Shown: positions 32,724-42,101 of the stretch, in pieces
Layout of the letters: every line of letters begins with the position of its first letter
How positions within the stretch are numbered: the first letter of the stretch is position 1
Assembly (NCBI GenBank): GCA_028697555.1
Contig: JAQVEX010000019.1
Span: forward strand, 1 to 42,117
DNA: 42,117 nucleotides
Direction: 5' to 3'
Source: Lentimicrobiaceae bacterium
Lineage (GTDB): Bacteria > Bacteroidota > Bacteroidia > Bacteroidales > UBA4417
Position numbers and translations under genes: made by a program
Notes under the pieces: model-generated
What the model was told of the DNA's origin: nothing
Databases searched by the model: none
What the model saw: the letters and a program-made list of their open reading frames with translations, nothing else

Positions 32724-33299
32724 ATGGATATTATTAAAATTATAATTGTAGCCTTATTAGTCAACAATGTTGTATTGGTGCAATTTTTAGGGATATGTCC
32801 TTTTTTGGGAGTGTCTAACAAAGTCAACACTTCGCTTGGCATGGGAATGGCTGTTGTTTTTGTAATGGCTATGGCGAATTTGGTAACGTATCTGGTTCAC
32901 AACTTCATTTTGATTCCGTTGCATATTGAGTTTCTGCAAACAATATCATTTATTTTAATAATTGCATTTTTAGTGCAAGTAGTAGAAATAATATTAAAGA
33001 AATCTGCACCGGCTTTGTATCAAGCTCTGGGAATATTTTTACCACTTATAACGACCAACTGCGCTGTATTAGGTATAGCAATTTTGGCAATTCAAAAAGA
33101 CTTTAACTTAATCGAAAGCGTTGTGTATTCGTCAGCAACGGCACTTGGTTTCACTCTTGCATTGGTGCTTCTTGCAGGCATTCGCGAGCAGTTAGAACTT
33201 GTAGCTATTCCCGAAAAAATGAAAGGTCATCCTATTGTGCTCATTACGGCAGGTCTGCTTTCTATGGCTTTCATGGGATTTGCAGGTTTGATAAAATAA
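32724..33299 (+). CDS. rnfA: Rnf complex subunit RnfA
   Basis: This 191-residue membrane subunit has about six helices and is homologous to RnfE. Conserved segments are NNVVLVQFLGICPFLGVS (GICP with the cluster Cys) and ALGIFLPLITTNCAVLG with the second Cys. It is the last gene of the six-gene operon, with the order B-C-D-G-E-A usual for Bacteroidota. The 51-bp gap to rnfE is the largest within the operon. Confidence 0.95.
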   Translation: MDIIKIIIVALLVNNVVLVQFLGICPFLGVSNKVNTSLGMGMAVVFVMAMANLVTYLVHNFILIPLHIEFLQTISFILIIAFLVQVVEIILKKSAPALYQALGIFLPLITTNCAVLGIAILAIQKDFNLIESVVYSSATALGFTLALVLLAGIREQLELVAIPEKMKGHPIVLITAGLLSMAFMGFAGLIK

Positions 33300-33331
33300 T
33301 TTATATTTGAAAATTATCTAAGTATTCTGTT

Positions 33332-33339
33332 TACCTTTG
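33332..33339 (+). promoter_or_regulatory. -7 box of ftsE; predicted leaderless transcript
   Basis: TACCTTTG matches TAnnTTTG and ends 4 bp before the ftsE ATG (33344), the same geometry as at mtaB. Transcription would start at or beside the start codon. Confidence 0.5.
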
Positions 33340-33343
33340 TTGC

Positions 33344-34033
33344 ATGATTATTACAGATAAAATTTTAGAAGCTAAAAACGCCTACATTTATCAAAAGGAT
33401 ATACTCATTCTTTCTGATGTTAATATTAGCATAAACAAAGGCGAATTTGTGTATTTGGTCGGGAAAACCGGAACAGGGAAAAGCAGCCTGCTTAAAACTA
33501 TTTATGCCGATATTCCTCTTTTACAAGGCGAAATTAATGTTTCGGGAGTAAATTTATTTGAACTGAAACGCAAAGAAATTCCATTTTTAAGACGCAAATT
33601 AGGAATTGTTTTCCAGGATTTTCAGTTGCTATACGACCGTTCGGTTAACGACAATTTGCTATTTGTTATGCGTGCTACAGGTTGGAAAAAGCAAGAAGCT
33701 ATGCGATACAGACTCAACGAAGTATTGGACAAAGTCGGTCTTATTACCAAAGGTTTCAAAAAACCTCACGAGCTTTCGGGTGGCGAACAACAACGTGTAG
33801 CCATTGCACGAGCATTAATCAACGATCCGGAGCTAATTTTAGCCGACGAACCCACAGGAAACCTTGACCCCGAAACTTCTTACGAAATTATGAATATTTT
33901 GTACGATATCAGCAAATCGGGTAGGGCAGTATTTATGGCTACGCACAATTACCAACTGCTACAACAGTTTCCTGCCAGAATTTTAAGGTGCGATAGGGGT
34001 AAAGTTGATGACGTTAGATTTGAAGATTTATAA
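33344..34033 (+). CDS. ftsE: Cell-division ABC transporter ATPase FtsE
   Basis: This 229-residue ABC ATPase has Walker [10 protein letters not shown] (40-48), the Q-loop FQDFQLL (90-96), signature LSGGEQQ (144-150), Walker B ILADEP (165-170) and the H-loop at H201. FtsE works with FtsX at the division site to control peptidoglycan hydrolases. The short length and the [14 protein letters not shown] segment fit FtsE better than LolD. FtsX is not adjacent, as I recall is common in Bacteroidota. The 3' end overlaps the convergent glycosyltransferase gene by 6 bp. Confidence 0.88.
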   Translation: MIITDKILEAKNAYIYQKDILILSDVNISINKGEFVYLVGKTGTGKSSLLKTIYADIPLLQGEINVSGVNLFELKRKEIPFLRRKLGIVFQDFQLLYDRSVNDNLLFVMRATGWKKQEAMRYRLNEVLDKVGLITKGFKKPHELSGGEQQRVAIARALINDPELILADEPTGNLDPETSYEIMNILYDISKSGRAVFMATHNYQLLQQFPARILRCDRGKVDDVRFEDL

Positions 34034-35173
34034 TAACGTCTCTTTTATTTCCGAAACCAATTTTTCGGCATTTCTTTTATTACTATAGTTTTCAGATAAT
34101 ATCGTTTTGCGTTTTTCAATGTTCGAAACGCTAAATTCCGTATTCATGTAATTGTTAATTTTAGAAATTATTTCACTCGGATTATTGGCAGTAATACATA
34201 AATTTTCAAGTCCTGTTCCGCTTAGCATTTTATCGTTGCAAATAACGTATCTTCCTGAATATAAGGTATTTAAAAGTTTGAGTTTTAAACCTGTTGCCTG
34301 AAATGTAAACATAATATGTATTTGTGCATCGGAAATCAAATTTTGCATGGTCTGACTGTCAGGACTTTCGACAAGTTCAATGTTATTGCATGTCGCAACT
34401 TTGTTTTTTAATCGCTGACTAGGATTTAAACCTGCAATGACAAATTTTGTATCGGGCATTTGCTCAAAAACATTTGTTATCAAGTAAATAGCGGCTTTTT
34501 CGTTTTCGGCAACCGACAAATTGCCGTGATACAAAACATAATCGCCTCTGCCGACTTTGCATATTACTTCATTATTGGCATGAAAGCTAGGAAGATACAC
34601 GACCTTATTTTCCTGAAATTTGTTTTGCAAATAATCGTAATCGCTTTTTGAAACTACAAACATCAGCTTTGAGTGCATAAGTTGTTTTTCAAAACACTTA
34701 AGTTTCAGACTTTCAATAAAATAGAATAGCTTTTTGTAAATCTTATTTTCGGCTTTGCACAACTGCATGTAATAATGATGTTCTATATTACTTTCGCGAT
34801 AAATTAACAGTCTATCTTTGAGCTTTTCATTGTTGATGTAATAACAACAATGCATTCCTTCAAAAAGAATAGGAGCGTCATCAGCCAATAAATTATTAAG
34901 CAGCTTTTCCGATTTCCGACTTAAAACTATATAAGGCGTTTTGCAAAAATTGAGCAAAGGGTTGGTGTTTCTGTCATAATAGTAAACTTTTTCGCAAAAA
35001 TTGTTCAGCTCAGGGTCGGGCAAACGGTCGTAAACAAAGCAGTGCAAATGGATTTTTATTCCTAATTCGTGCAAATGTTTAAGTTTGTAGTATACGTCAA
35101 TAACACCGCCGTAATTAGGTGGCGAAGGCACATTAAACGAAACTATATGTACATGATTAAACAAAATTCTCAA
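34028..35173 (-). CDS. Glycosyltransferase, GT4-like (GT-B fold)
   Basis: This 381-residue protein looks like a GT-B fold retaining glycosyltransferase. The N-terminus VHIVSFNVPSPPNYGGVIDVYYKLKHL is the donor/acceptor loop typical of the group. The C-terminal half has YVLYHGNLSVAENEKAA and a GLKLKLLNTLYSGRYVICN segment corresponding to the nucleotide-sugar binding region. Substrate is unknown; neighbours (a second GT, murB, flippase) suggest surface polysaccharide or lipopolysaccharide. Its 5' end overlaps the next GT gene by 17 bp, so the two are cotranscribed and probably act in sequence. It is somewhat divergent. Confidence 0.8.
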   Translation of the reverse strand: MRILFNHVHIVSFNVPSPPNYGGVIDVYYKLKHLHELGIKIHLHCFVYDRLPDPELNNFCEKVYYYDRNTNPLLNFCKTPYIVLSRKSEKLLNNLLADDAPILFEGMHCCYYINNEKLKDRLLIYRESNIEHHYYMQLCKAENKIYKKLFYFIESLKLKCFEKQLMHSKLMFVVSKSDYDYLQNKFQENKVVYLPSFHANNEVICKVGRGDYVLYHGNLSVAENEKAAIYLITNVFEQMPDTKFVIAGLNPSQRLKNKVATCNNIELVESPDSQTMQNLISDAQIHIMFTFQATGLKLKLLNTLYSGRYVICNDKMLSGTGLENLCITANNPSEIISKINNYMNTEFSVSNIEKRKTILSENYSNKRNAEKLVSEIKETLL

Positions 35174-36272
35174 AAATTTTTATTAATGTTTGCTTTTCTG
35201 TTTCCCAATTCAAAGACTGTTTAGCCGTAACGCAATTTTTTGCAAATATACCTAATTGTTCTTTGTTGCTAAGCATTTTGTTTGCAGTATAAACAATATC
35301 TTCTGTACTGTGGCTTGGTAATATACAACCGATTTGATATTCGTTTACAATTTTACTCACTTCAGCCAAATTGGAAGCCATAACGGGAAGTTCGGCATAA
35401 ATATAGTCGAATAGCTTATTGGGTAAGCTGTAGCGGTAATTTACATTTGTATCTTTATCTATGGATAAACCAATGGTTGCATTTTTAGTGTAGCTGTACA
35501 ATTCTTCCTTTGTCATTCGGTCTATGAACCAAATTTTGTCTTCCAATTTCATGTCGGAAACCATGTTCTTTAATTTCGGGATAACATCGCCGGAGCCTAT
35601 AATCAATAACAAAGCATCAATTTTTGGCATTGCCTGTACGAGTTCTTCCGCACCTCTATCTATATTTATTCCTGCTCCTTGTAGCAGTAGAATAGGAGTG
35701 CTTTCAGGCAAATCAAGCTCCTTTCTGCTTTTGATTTTATCAACAATAATAGGTTGGGGGATATTCCTTACAACTTCAAATTTAACATTGTATTTCTGGT
35801 AAAATAAATCACTAATGCCATTGCTGACTGTAATCAAGTGTTTTAAGTTGGGTACGGTTTTTCTTTCAATAAACTTCCAAATATTTTGTACGGTTTTTCT
35901 GCCTGTAAGTTCGGGTGTTTCGGTATAGTACTCATGCGAGTCGTAGACCAAATTTGTACGCTTAATTTTATGAATGAGATAATTTGGCAAAAGAGTATCT
36001 AAATCGTTGCTTACCAACAAATCAAACCTGTTAAAACACAGAAACAAAAACAAGCGGATATTGTATTCGGCATAGAACAAAGGTCCCTTCTCAAAAATAA
36101 GCTTCATTCGTTTGGTTTTGTATTTCCTTTCAGGCATTGGCGGACTTTTACGTCTTTTTCTGCCAATCATAACAACTTCAAAACCCATATCAAAAAGTAC
36201 ATCGGCGGTCTTGGCTATACGGTTGTCGCTAACCAAGTCGTTTGTTACCGATATTAATACTTTTTTTTTCAT
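35157..36272 (-). CDS. Glycosyltransferase, GT4 family
   Basis: This 371-residue GT-B glycosyltransferase has the N-terminal VSNDLDTLLPNYL and VYDSHEYYTETPEL segments common in this family. The C-terminal domain has PILLLQGAGINIDRGAEELV and the donor-site stretch NYRYSLPNKLFDYIYAELPV. It overlaps the downstream GT gene by 17 bp, indicating an operon of two. The sugar donor cannot be read. It is divergent from murB across a 58-bp gap. Confidence 0.85.
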   Translation of the reverse strand: MKKKVLISVTNDLVSDNRIAKTADVLFDMGFEVVMIGRKRRKSPPMPERKYKTKRMKLIFEKGPLFYAEYNIRLFLFLCFNRFDLLVSNDLDTLLPNYLIHKIKRTNLVYDSHEYYTETPELTGRKTVQNIWKFIERKTVPNLKHLITVSNGISDLFYQKYNVKFEVVRNIPQPIIVDKIKSRKELDLPESTPILLLQGAGINIDRGAEELVQAMPKIDALLLIIGSGDVIPKLKNMVSDMKLEDKIWFIDRMTKEELYSYTKNATIGLSIDKDTNVNYRYSLPNKLFDYIYAELPVMASNLAEVSKIVNEYQIGCILPSHSTEDIVYTANKMLSNKEQLGIFAKNCVTAKQSLNWETEKQTLIKIFENFV

Positions 36273-36330
36273 CGCTACGTTTATTAAAAATATAACTACT
36301 TTTGTTTAAAATTATTATATCAGTTTACCT

Positions 36331-37359
36331 ATGATTACTCTTGCCGAAAATTTTAATTTAAAAAATTACAATACTTTTAATCTTGACTACATCTCACGAT
36401 ACTTCTATTCTGTAAACAACAGAGATCAAATATCCGAACTTGTTAATCATAAAATATTTGATAATTTTTCGGCAAAGTTATTTATTTTAAGTGGTGGCAG
36501 CAACATTTTGTTAACAAAAAATTTTGATGGACTGATGTTGCACATTAACACAAAAGGTTGGCAGATATTAAACAAGACCGATAAAAACATCATTGTTAAG
36601 GTTGAAGCCGGCGAAGTGTGGCACGATTTTGTTACTTGGGCTGTTAATAACGGCTACGGCGGTGTAGAGAATTTGGCTCTAATTCCCGGAAAAGTCGGAG
36701 CTTCGCCAATACAAAATATTGGTGCATACGGTGTTGAAGCTAAAGATGTTATAGAAGAAGTAGAATTTTTAAATCTGAATACTTTAAAAACCGAAGTTAT
36801 AGGCAAATCCGACTGCGATTTTGCTTATCGTTCGTCTATTTTCAAAACAAAACTTAAAGGTCAATTTATTATTACTTCGGTTACGTTTAAGCTCAGTTTA
36901 AATAGTGCAGTTAACACGAGTTATGGCAATATTAACGGCTATTTGAGCCAGCAAGGAATTACAAATCCGGATATAAAAGATGTTTACAGCGCAGTTATTG
37001 CCATAAGGCAAGAGAAACTGCCTGATACCGATGTTTTGGGCAATGCAGGTAGTTTTTTCAAAAATCCTATTATAGATAACGAACATTTGCAAAAACTGTT
37101 GAAAGAATATCCCAATATGCCATATTATAAGCAGGGAAATGACACTTCAAAACTAGCAGCAGCTTGGCTTATAGATACTTGCGGTTTTAAAGGAAAACGC
37201 TTCGGTAATGTAGGCGTGTACGACAAACAAGCATTAATTCTTGTGCATTACGGCGATGCTCAAGGTAGCGATATAGTCAAATTAGCAGAAAATATTATAA
37301 GCACAGTTTACGATAGATTTAACGTAACACTAAGTCCGGAAGTTAATATTATAACTTAA
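36331..37359 (+). CDS. murB: UDP-N-acetylenolpyruvoylglucosamine reductase MurB
   Basis: This 342-residue FAD enzyme reduces UDP-GlcNAc-enolpyruvate to UDP-MurNAc in peptidoglycan synthesis. FAD-binding motifs are LSGGSNILL (53-61) and NLALIPGKVGASPIQNIGAYG (114-134). Catalytic residues match the E. coli enzyme: R167 in YRSS, S241 in AGSFFKNP and E337 in SPEV. The length is that of the E. coli-like type I MurB. It sits alone on the plus strand among glycosyltransferase genes. Confidence 0.95.
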   Translation: MITLAENFNLKNYNTFNLDYISRYFYSVNNRDQISELVNHKIFDNFSAKLFILSGGSNILLTKNFDGLMLHINTKGWQILNKTDKNIIVKVEAGEVWHDFVTWAVNNGYGGVENLALIPGKVGASPIQNIGAYGVEAKDVIEEVEFLNLNTLKTEVIGKSDCDFAYRSSIFKTKLKGQFIITSVTFKLSLNSAVNTSYGNINGYLSQQGITNPDIKDVYSAVIAIRQEKLPDTDVLGNAGSFFKNPIIDNEHLQKLLKEYPNMPYYKQGNDTSKLAAAWLIDTCGFKGKRFGNVGVYDKQALILVHYGDAQGSDIVKLAENIISTVYDRFNVTLSPEVNIIT

Positions 37360-37377
37360 AATACGTGTTCTGTGGTT

Positions 37378-38505
37378 TTACTCTTCAATAGCTTTCATAG
37401 CACAAGCCCAAAGCTTTTGAGCCGATTTTTCCCAAGAGTAATTTTCTAATCGTTTTGTACCTTTTTCTATCAAACTTAGTCGGAGCGAATCGTTGTTGGC
37501 AACAGTAATTAAAGCATTTTTTATACTATCAACAGAGTAGGGGTCGCACAAAATAGCTGCATCGCCGGCAATTTCGGGCATTGAAGTGATATTTGAAGTA
37601 ATTACAGGCACGTTGCAAGCAAAACTCTCAACAATAGGAATACCAAAGCCTTCAAACAACGATACGTAAACACTAGCCAAAGCCGAACCTATCAACAAAA
37701 CAAGTTCGTCGTCGGGAACTCTGCCTGTAAACACAACATTGTCTTTGTGTTTCATGTTATTGTACACGTTGTTTATTTCGCTTGTCCACCACATTTTTCT
37801 GCCAACTACAACTAACTTGGCTTTTCTGGGGCTTTCGGAGCAAAACTCATCATAAGCCAAAAACAATCTGCTTAGGTTTTTACGCGGGTGCATTGAGCCG
37901 ACAAATACAAAGTATTCATCACCATCGGTGTATTTTTCTTTTGTGTTTTTGCGTTCCGAAAAAACACTTGGTACAAATTTCTCGTTTGCTCCATTGCCCA
38001 CAACGTCAATCTTATCAAGGACGTAATTGTATATTCTGGCAATATCTTGCTTTGAAAATTCAGAAACGGTAGCAACTCTAACCGCTCTTTTCACGCTGGC
38101 AGGTATGTTTTTCTTGTAAAATTTTAAATAAATTTTTGGTAAGTCGTCGGGATTGTGCTCAAAATTCAAATCGTGAATAACCGAAAGTTGCTTTACTTTT
38201 GTGTTAGCCGACAAAATTCCATCGGTAGATATAAACAAATCGGGTTTTAATCTTTTAAAAACCAAAGGTAAACAATAATGAAACCAAATATTAGTCAGTA
38301 TAGGACGCCTTGTAGGAACAGGCACTACAACGGGTTTAACATTATCGGAAAATATATACTCAGAATTGTAACACCTGTCGAACAAAAAATAAAACGTGTG
38401 TTCCGGATTTTCCTGAACAATTATTTTCATAGTCTCGCGAGTAAACATGCCTATGCCGTCTATCTTGTCCGGAAGTAATAATCGTGTATTAACTGCTATT
38501 TTCAA
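37378..38505 (-). CDS. Glycosyltransferase, GT4 family (TTG start)
   Basis: This 375-residue GT-B protein has the classic GT4 donor motif, SLFEGFGIPIVESFACNVPV, with the two glutamates of the E-x7-E motif, followed by SNITSMPEIAGDAAIL. The N-terminus KIAVNTRLLLPDKIDGIGMFTRE matches the usual start of mannosyltransferase-like members, so I accept the TTG at 38505 as start; the next Met (in GMFTRE) would cut into the first strand. Substrate is unknown. It is convergent with murB (18-bp gap) and divergent from the flippase gene. A -7 box lies at 38526-38533. Confidence 0.87.
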   Translation of the reverse strand: MKIAVNTRLLLPDKIDGIGMFTRETMKIIVQENPEHTFYFLFDRCYNSEYIFSDNVKPVVVPVPTRRPILTNIWFHYCLPLVFKRLKPDLFISTDGILSANTKVKQLSVIHDLNFEHNPDDLPKIYLKFYKKNIPASVKRAVRVATVSEFSKQDIARIYNYVLDKIDVVGNGANEKFVPSVFSERKNTKEKYTDGDEYFVFVGSMHPRKNLSRLFLAYDEFCSESPRKAKLVVVGRKMWWTSEINNVYNNMKHKDNVVFTGRVPDDELVLLIGSALASVYVSLFEGFGIPIVESFACNVPVITSNITSMPEIAGDAAILCDPYSVDSIKNALITVANNDSLRLSLIEKGTKRLENYSWEKSAQKLWACAMKAIEE

Positions 38506-38525
38506 ATCTATTAGTTTTTATGTTG

Positions 38526-38533
38526 CAAATTTA
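38526..38533 (-). promoter_or_regulatory. -7 box of the 37378-38505 glycosyltransferase
   Basis: The minus strand reads TAAATTTG, matching TAnnTTTG, 20 bp before the TTG start codon. It supports the TTG start. Confidence 0.5.
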
Positions 38534-38601
38534 ATAAATTTTTATCTAAAAAAGATATCGGACTGTAAAAATACAAAATATTTATTTGGCTGTTAGCGGT
38601 A

Positions 38602-38701
38602 CGTGTTGCGTGTTGCGTGTTGCGTGTTGCGTGTGTTGAGTATTTCAATTTCATCACCCATCACTCATCACTCATCACTCATCACCAATCACCAGTCACC
38701 A
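38602..38701. repeat. Heptamer cluster H
   Basis: CGTGTTG four times (38602-38629), then seven in-phase units ATCACCC, ATCACTC x3, ATCACCA x2 and GTCACCA (38653-38701). These belong to the CGTAAC-like and GTGA/TCAC families seen in clusters B to F. Confidence 0.9.
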
Positions 38702-38811
38702 TTTATCAGCCTAGCAATGATTTTAAATACATAATTATCGTTATTGTAAATAAAAACACTTGCAAATTAAGATTTTGTTTACTTTTGACGTTTGTTTTAT
38801 TTCAAACAAAA

Positions 38812-40272
38812 ATGTTTAAACGAAAATTTGTAACTAATTTAATATTTCTGCTTTTACTGAATTTCTTGGTAAAACCCATATGGATATTCGGTATTGACAG
38901 GACTGTTCAAAATATAGTTTCGCCCGAACAGTACGGCTTGTACTTTTCTATACTTAACTTTTCTTTCCTTTTCAATATTATTTTAGATTTTGGGATTACA
39001 AATTTTAACAACAGAAACATTGCACAAAACAGTTTCCTTCTGAATAAACACTTTAGCAGCTTAATAGTTATAAGGTTTATTTTGGGAATGATTTACTTTG
39101 TTCTTATCTATATTGTAGCCCTTATTATCGGTTACGATAAGCAACATTTGTATTTCTTGTTTTTCTTAGCGCTAAATCAATTTTTAGCTTCGCTGATATT
39201 GTATCTAAGGTCGAATATTTCTGGTTTGTTGATGTTTAAAACCGATAGTATTATTTCTGTGTTAGACCGAACCCTAATGATAATAATATGTAGCGTTTTG
39301 ATTTGGGGCAGAATAACCGAAAAGCAATTTGATATACTTTGGTTTATTTACGCACAAACCGCTTCGTACGTACTAACGGCTTTGGTTGCCTTTATAATAG
39401 TAGCGGTAAAATCTAAATTCAGAAGACTTACTTGGAATTACACCTTTTTCTTGGTAATACTGAAAAAAAGTCTGCCTTTCGCATTATTGGTACTACTAAT
39501 GTCTTTTTACAATCGTATTGATGCCGTTATGTTAGAAAGACTATTGGGAGATAACTTGGGAACAAGTCAGGCAAACGTTTACGGAAAGGCATTCCGATGG
39601 TTGGAAGCTGTGAACATGGTTTCTTATTTATTCTCGGTTCTTTTATTACCGATTTTTTCAAGATTAATAAAAGAAAGACAATCAGTTAACGAAATAATCA
39701 AAACTTCATTTATATTGCTCTTTACATTTGTAATTATTGCAGGCATTCAGTCATCATTTTACGGAAAAGATATTATCGATTTATTATATTATAGTCAGCA
39801 AGCCGAATCTACAGCTGTTTTCAGAATAATAATATTGTGCTGTATTCCGGTCGGCATGGTTTATATTTTCGGGACACTTCTGACGGCAAATAACAACCTG
39901 CGTGAACTCAATATTGTATCGGCTATTGCATTGATTATAAACTTGATAATAAATCTGATACTAATACCTAAGTACATGGCTTTGGGTTCGGCTGTAGCAA
40001 GTGTTTCAACACAGTTTTTTACGGCAATTGTTCAAATTATTTTGGTGATAAAAATTTTTAAAATCAAAATTTCAAAAATGTTTATTGCAAGAGTTACAGC
40101 TTTTGTATTATCTGTAATTGCTGTAAATGTCGTGTTCAAGTACATTGATTATAATTGGATTGCCGAATTTTTAATAGTAGGATTAATTTCTCTATTATTA
40201 GCGGTTTTATTGGGCTTGTTCAACCTAAAATCATTTGCAATGCTTATCAAAAGCAGAGAGAGCGAAAATTAA
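38812..40272 (+). CDS. Polysaccharide biosynthesis flippase (Wzx/oligosaccharide flippase family)
   Basis: This 486-residue integral membrane protein has about 12-14 hydrophobic segments. The N-terminus FKRKFVTNLIFLLLLNFLVKPIWI and the QYGLYFSILNFSFLF segment are typical of MATE-like polysaccharide flippases, which move lipid-linked sugars across the inner membrane. I start at ATG 38812. The frame is open back to 38617, but the extra residues are encoded by the heptamer array and have no protein-like character. The nearby glycosyltransferases could make its substrate. Confidence 0.83.
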   Translation: MFKRKFVTNLIFLLLLNFLVKPIWIFGIDRTVQNIVSPEQYGLYFSILNFSFLFNIILDFGITNFNNRNIAQNSFLLNKHFSSLIVIRFILGMIYFVLIYIVALIIGYDKQHLYFLFFLALNQFLASLILYLRSNISGLLMFKTDSIISVLDRTLMIIICSVLIWGRITEKQFDILWFIYAQTASYVLTALVAFIIVAVKSKFRRLTWNYTFFLVILKKSLPFALLVLLMSFYNRIDAVMLERLLGDNLGTSQANVYGKAFRWLEAVNMVSYLFSVLLLPIFSRLIKERQSVNEIIKTSFILLFTFVIIAGIQSSFYGKDIIDLLYYSQQAESTAVFRIIILCCIPVGMVYIFGTLLTANNNLRELNIVSAIALIINLIINLILIPKYMALGSAVASVSTQFFTAIVQIILVIKIFKIKISKMFIARVTAFVLSVIAVNVVFKYIDYNWIAEFLIVGLISLLLAVLLGLFNLKSFAMLIKSRESEN

Positions 40273-40326
40273 CAAAAATTAATTTCATAATCAAAGACAA
40301 AAGGTCATAAAAACAACAAATGGTAT

Positions 40327-40334
40327 TATCTTTG
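40327..40334 (+). promoter_or_regulatory. -7 box of fhs
   Basis: TATCTTTG matches TAnnTTTG, 64 bp before the fhs ATG. No clear -33 partner was found. Confidence 0.5.
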
Positions 40335-40398
40335 TGCCAAAACGTACACAGTTACAATTACATAAATATTAACTATAAATCACTAATAATACTAAGAA

Positions 40399-42063
40399 AT
40401 GAAGACAGACATTCAAATAGCTAGAGAAACTAAACTTGAAAAAATTAAAAATGTAGCTCAACAATTAGGAGTTTGTAAGGAAGATGTTCAAAATTACGGT
40501 CCGTATATGGCTAAACTGCCGGTACGACTTATAGACGAAGAAAAAGTAGCCGAAAGTAATTTGATATTGGTTACCGCTATAACACCGACTAAGAAAGGTA
40601 TTGGAAAAACAACGATGTCGATAAGTTTGGCTTTAGGACTTAACAAAATAGGAAAAAAGGCAATAGTTACCCTACGTGAACCTTCGTTAGGACCTGTGTT
40701 CGGTATGAAGGGCGGGGCAGCCGGTGGTGGTTATTCGCAAGTATTGCCAATGGAAAATATAAACTTGCATTTTACAGGCGATTTTCATGCTGTAACTTCG
40801 GCTCACAACACTATTTCGGCTATACTTGATAATTACATTTGGCGAAACAGAACGGGCAATAAAGCTTTAAAAGAAGTAGTTTGGAAACGAGTTCTTGATG
40901 TTAACGACCGTAATTTACGCAATGTGGTTACAGGCTTAGGAGCATCAAATGGTGTTCCAATGGAGTCGGGATTTGATATTACAGCCGCATCGGAACTTAT
41001 GGCTATTTTATGCCTTGCAGTAGATGAAGTCGATTTGGAAAGACGTATTGGCGATATATTGCTAGGATATACCTTCGACGGAGAACCGTTTAAAGTAAGA
41101 GACCTTGAAATTGAAGGAGCTATAACTGTTTTGATGAAAGATGCTATTTCGCCTAACTTGGTTCAAACTACCGAAAACACTCCGGCTTTCGTTCATGGTG
41201 GACCTTTCGCCAATATTGCACACGGTTGCAACTCTGTTTTGGCTACAAAAATGGCTATGACTTATGGCGAATACGTTATCACAGAAGCAGGCTTCGGAGC
41301 CGACTTGGGTGCTGAAAAATTCTTTAATATCAAATGTCGCAAAAACAACCTTAAACCTAAACTCACTGTTATTGTTGTTACTGCACAGGGACTCAAAATG
41401 CACGGCGATGTACCTATAAATGAAATTGAAAAGGAAAACATTGAAGGTCTTAAAAAAGGATTTGAGAACTTGCAAAAACACTTAGATAATCTTAAAAATT
41501 TCGGACAAAGTGTAGTTGTTGCTCTTAATAAATTCCATACCGATACAGAGAAAGAATTAAAACTTATTGAAGAGTTTTGTCGTAACCAAAATGTGCCTTT
41601 TGCTATAAACGAAGGATTTGCCAAAGGTGGCGAAGGTGCTATTGACATGGCTAAATTGGTAGTTGACGTTATTGAAAACAATCCATCGAAAGATTTGATT
41701 TATACATACGATGATGACGACTCTATTGAAACTAAGGTTAATAAAATTGCTCTTAATATTTACGGAGCTAAAAATGTTGTTTTCAACGAAAAAGCTCTCA
41801 AGATACTTGGTAAAATAAGGGGTACAGAATTGGAAAAAATGCCCGTATGTATAGCCAAAACACAATTTTCATTCTCAGCCGACCCGAAACAATATGGTGT
41901 TGCAAAAGACTTTACTTTTAAAATCAACGATATTGTAATTAACAACGGTTCGGAATTTATTGTAGCTATTGCCGGTGAAATGATGCGTATTCCCGGACTA
42001 CCAAAGGAACCGCAAGCTAAAAACATTAAAATTGTTGATGGAAATATTGAAGGATTGAGCTAA
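40399..42063 (+). CDS. fhs: Formate-tetrahydrofolate ligase
   Basis: This 554-residue enzyme makes 10-formyl-THF from formate, THF and ATP. The nucleotide-binding loop is [11 protein letters not shown] (62-72), followed by [20 protein letters not shown] and the [13 protein letters not shown] segment typical of the family. The length is full. It has its own promoter. With gcvP in the same window it supports a THF one-carbon network, either for purine/serine synthesis or as the methyl branch of an acetogenic or glycine-based route; the window does not decide. A heptamer array starts about 40 bp past its stop codon. Confidence 0.96.
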   Translation: MKTDIQIARETKLEKIKNVAQQLGVCKEDVQNYGPYMAKLPVRLIDEEKVAESNLILVTAITPTKKGIGKTTMSISLALGLNKIGKKAIVTLREPSLGPVFGMKGGAAGGGYSQVLPMENINLHFTGDFHAVTSAHNTISAILDNYIWRNRTGNKALKEVVWKRVLDVNDRNLRNVVTGLGASNGVPMESGFDITAASELMAILCLAVDEVDLERRIGDILLGYTFDGEPFKVRDLEIEGAITVLMKDAISPNLVQTTENTPAFVHGGPFANIAHGCNSVLATKMAMTYGEYVITEAGFGADLGAEKFFNIKCRKNNLKPKLTVIVVTAQGLKMHGDVPINEIEKENIEGLKKGFENLQKHLDNLKNFGQSVVVALNKFHTDTEKELKLIEEFCRNQNVPFAINEGFAKGGEGAIDMAKLVVDVIENNPSKDLIYTYDDDDSIETKVNKIALNIYGAKNVVFNEKALKILGKIRGTELEKMPVCIAKTQFSFSADPKQYGVAKDFTFKINDIVINNGSEFIVAIAGEMMRIPGLPKEPQAKNIKIVDGNIEGLS

Positions 42064-42101
42064 GTGGTTTTTATTCTAAACATTTATTATACTATTACTG
42101 T

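Larger units (their letters stand above)
38506..38811. other. 306-bp divergent intergenic region with promoter and heptamer arrays
   Basis: It contains the GT promoter (38526-38533, minus strand), an array of four CGTGTTG units (38602-38629), seven ATCACTC-type units (38653-38701) and about 110 bp of AT-rich leader before the flippase. No gene is seen. The reading frame that crosses it is open only because of the repeats. Confidence 0.75.

Noticed and set aside
38617..38811. 65-residue N-terminal extension of the flippase
   Set aside because: The residues are encoded by the ATCACTC repeats and AT-rich leader; the family-like membrane protein starts at 38812.
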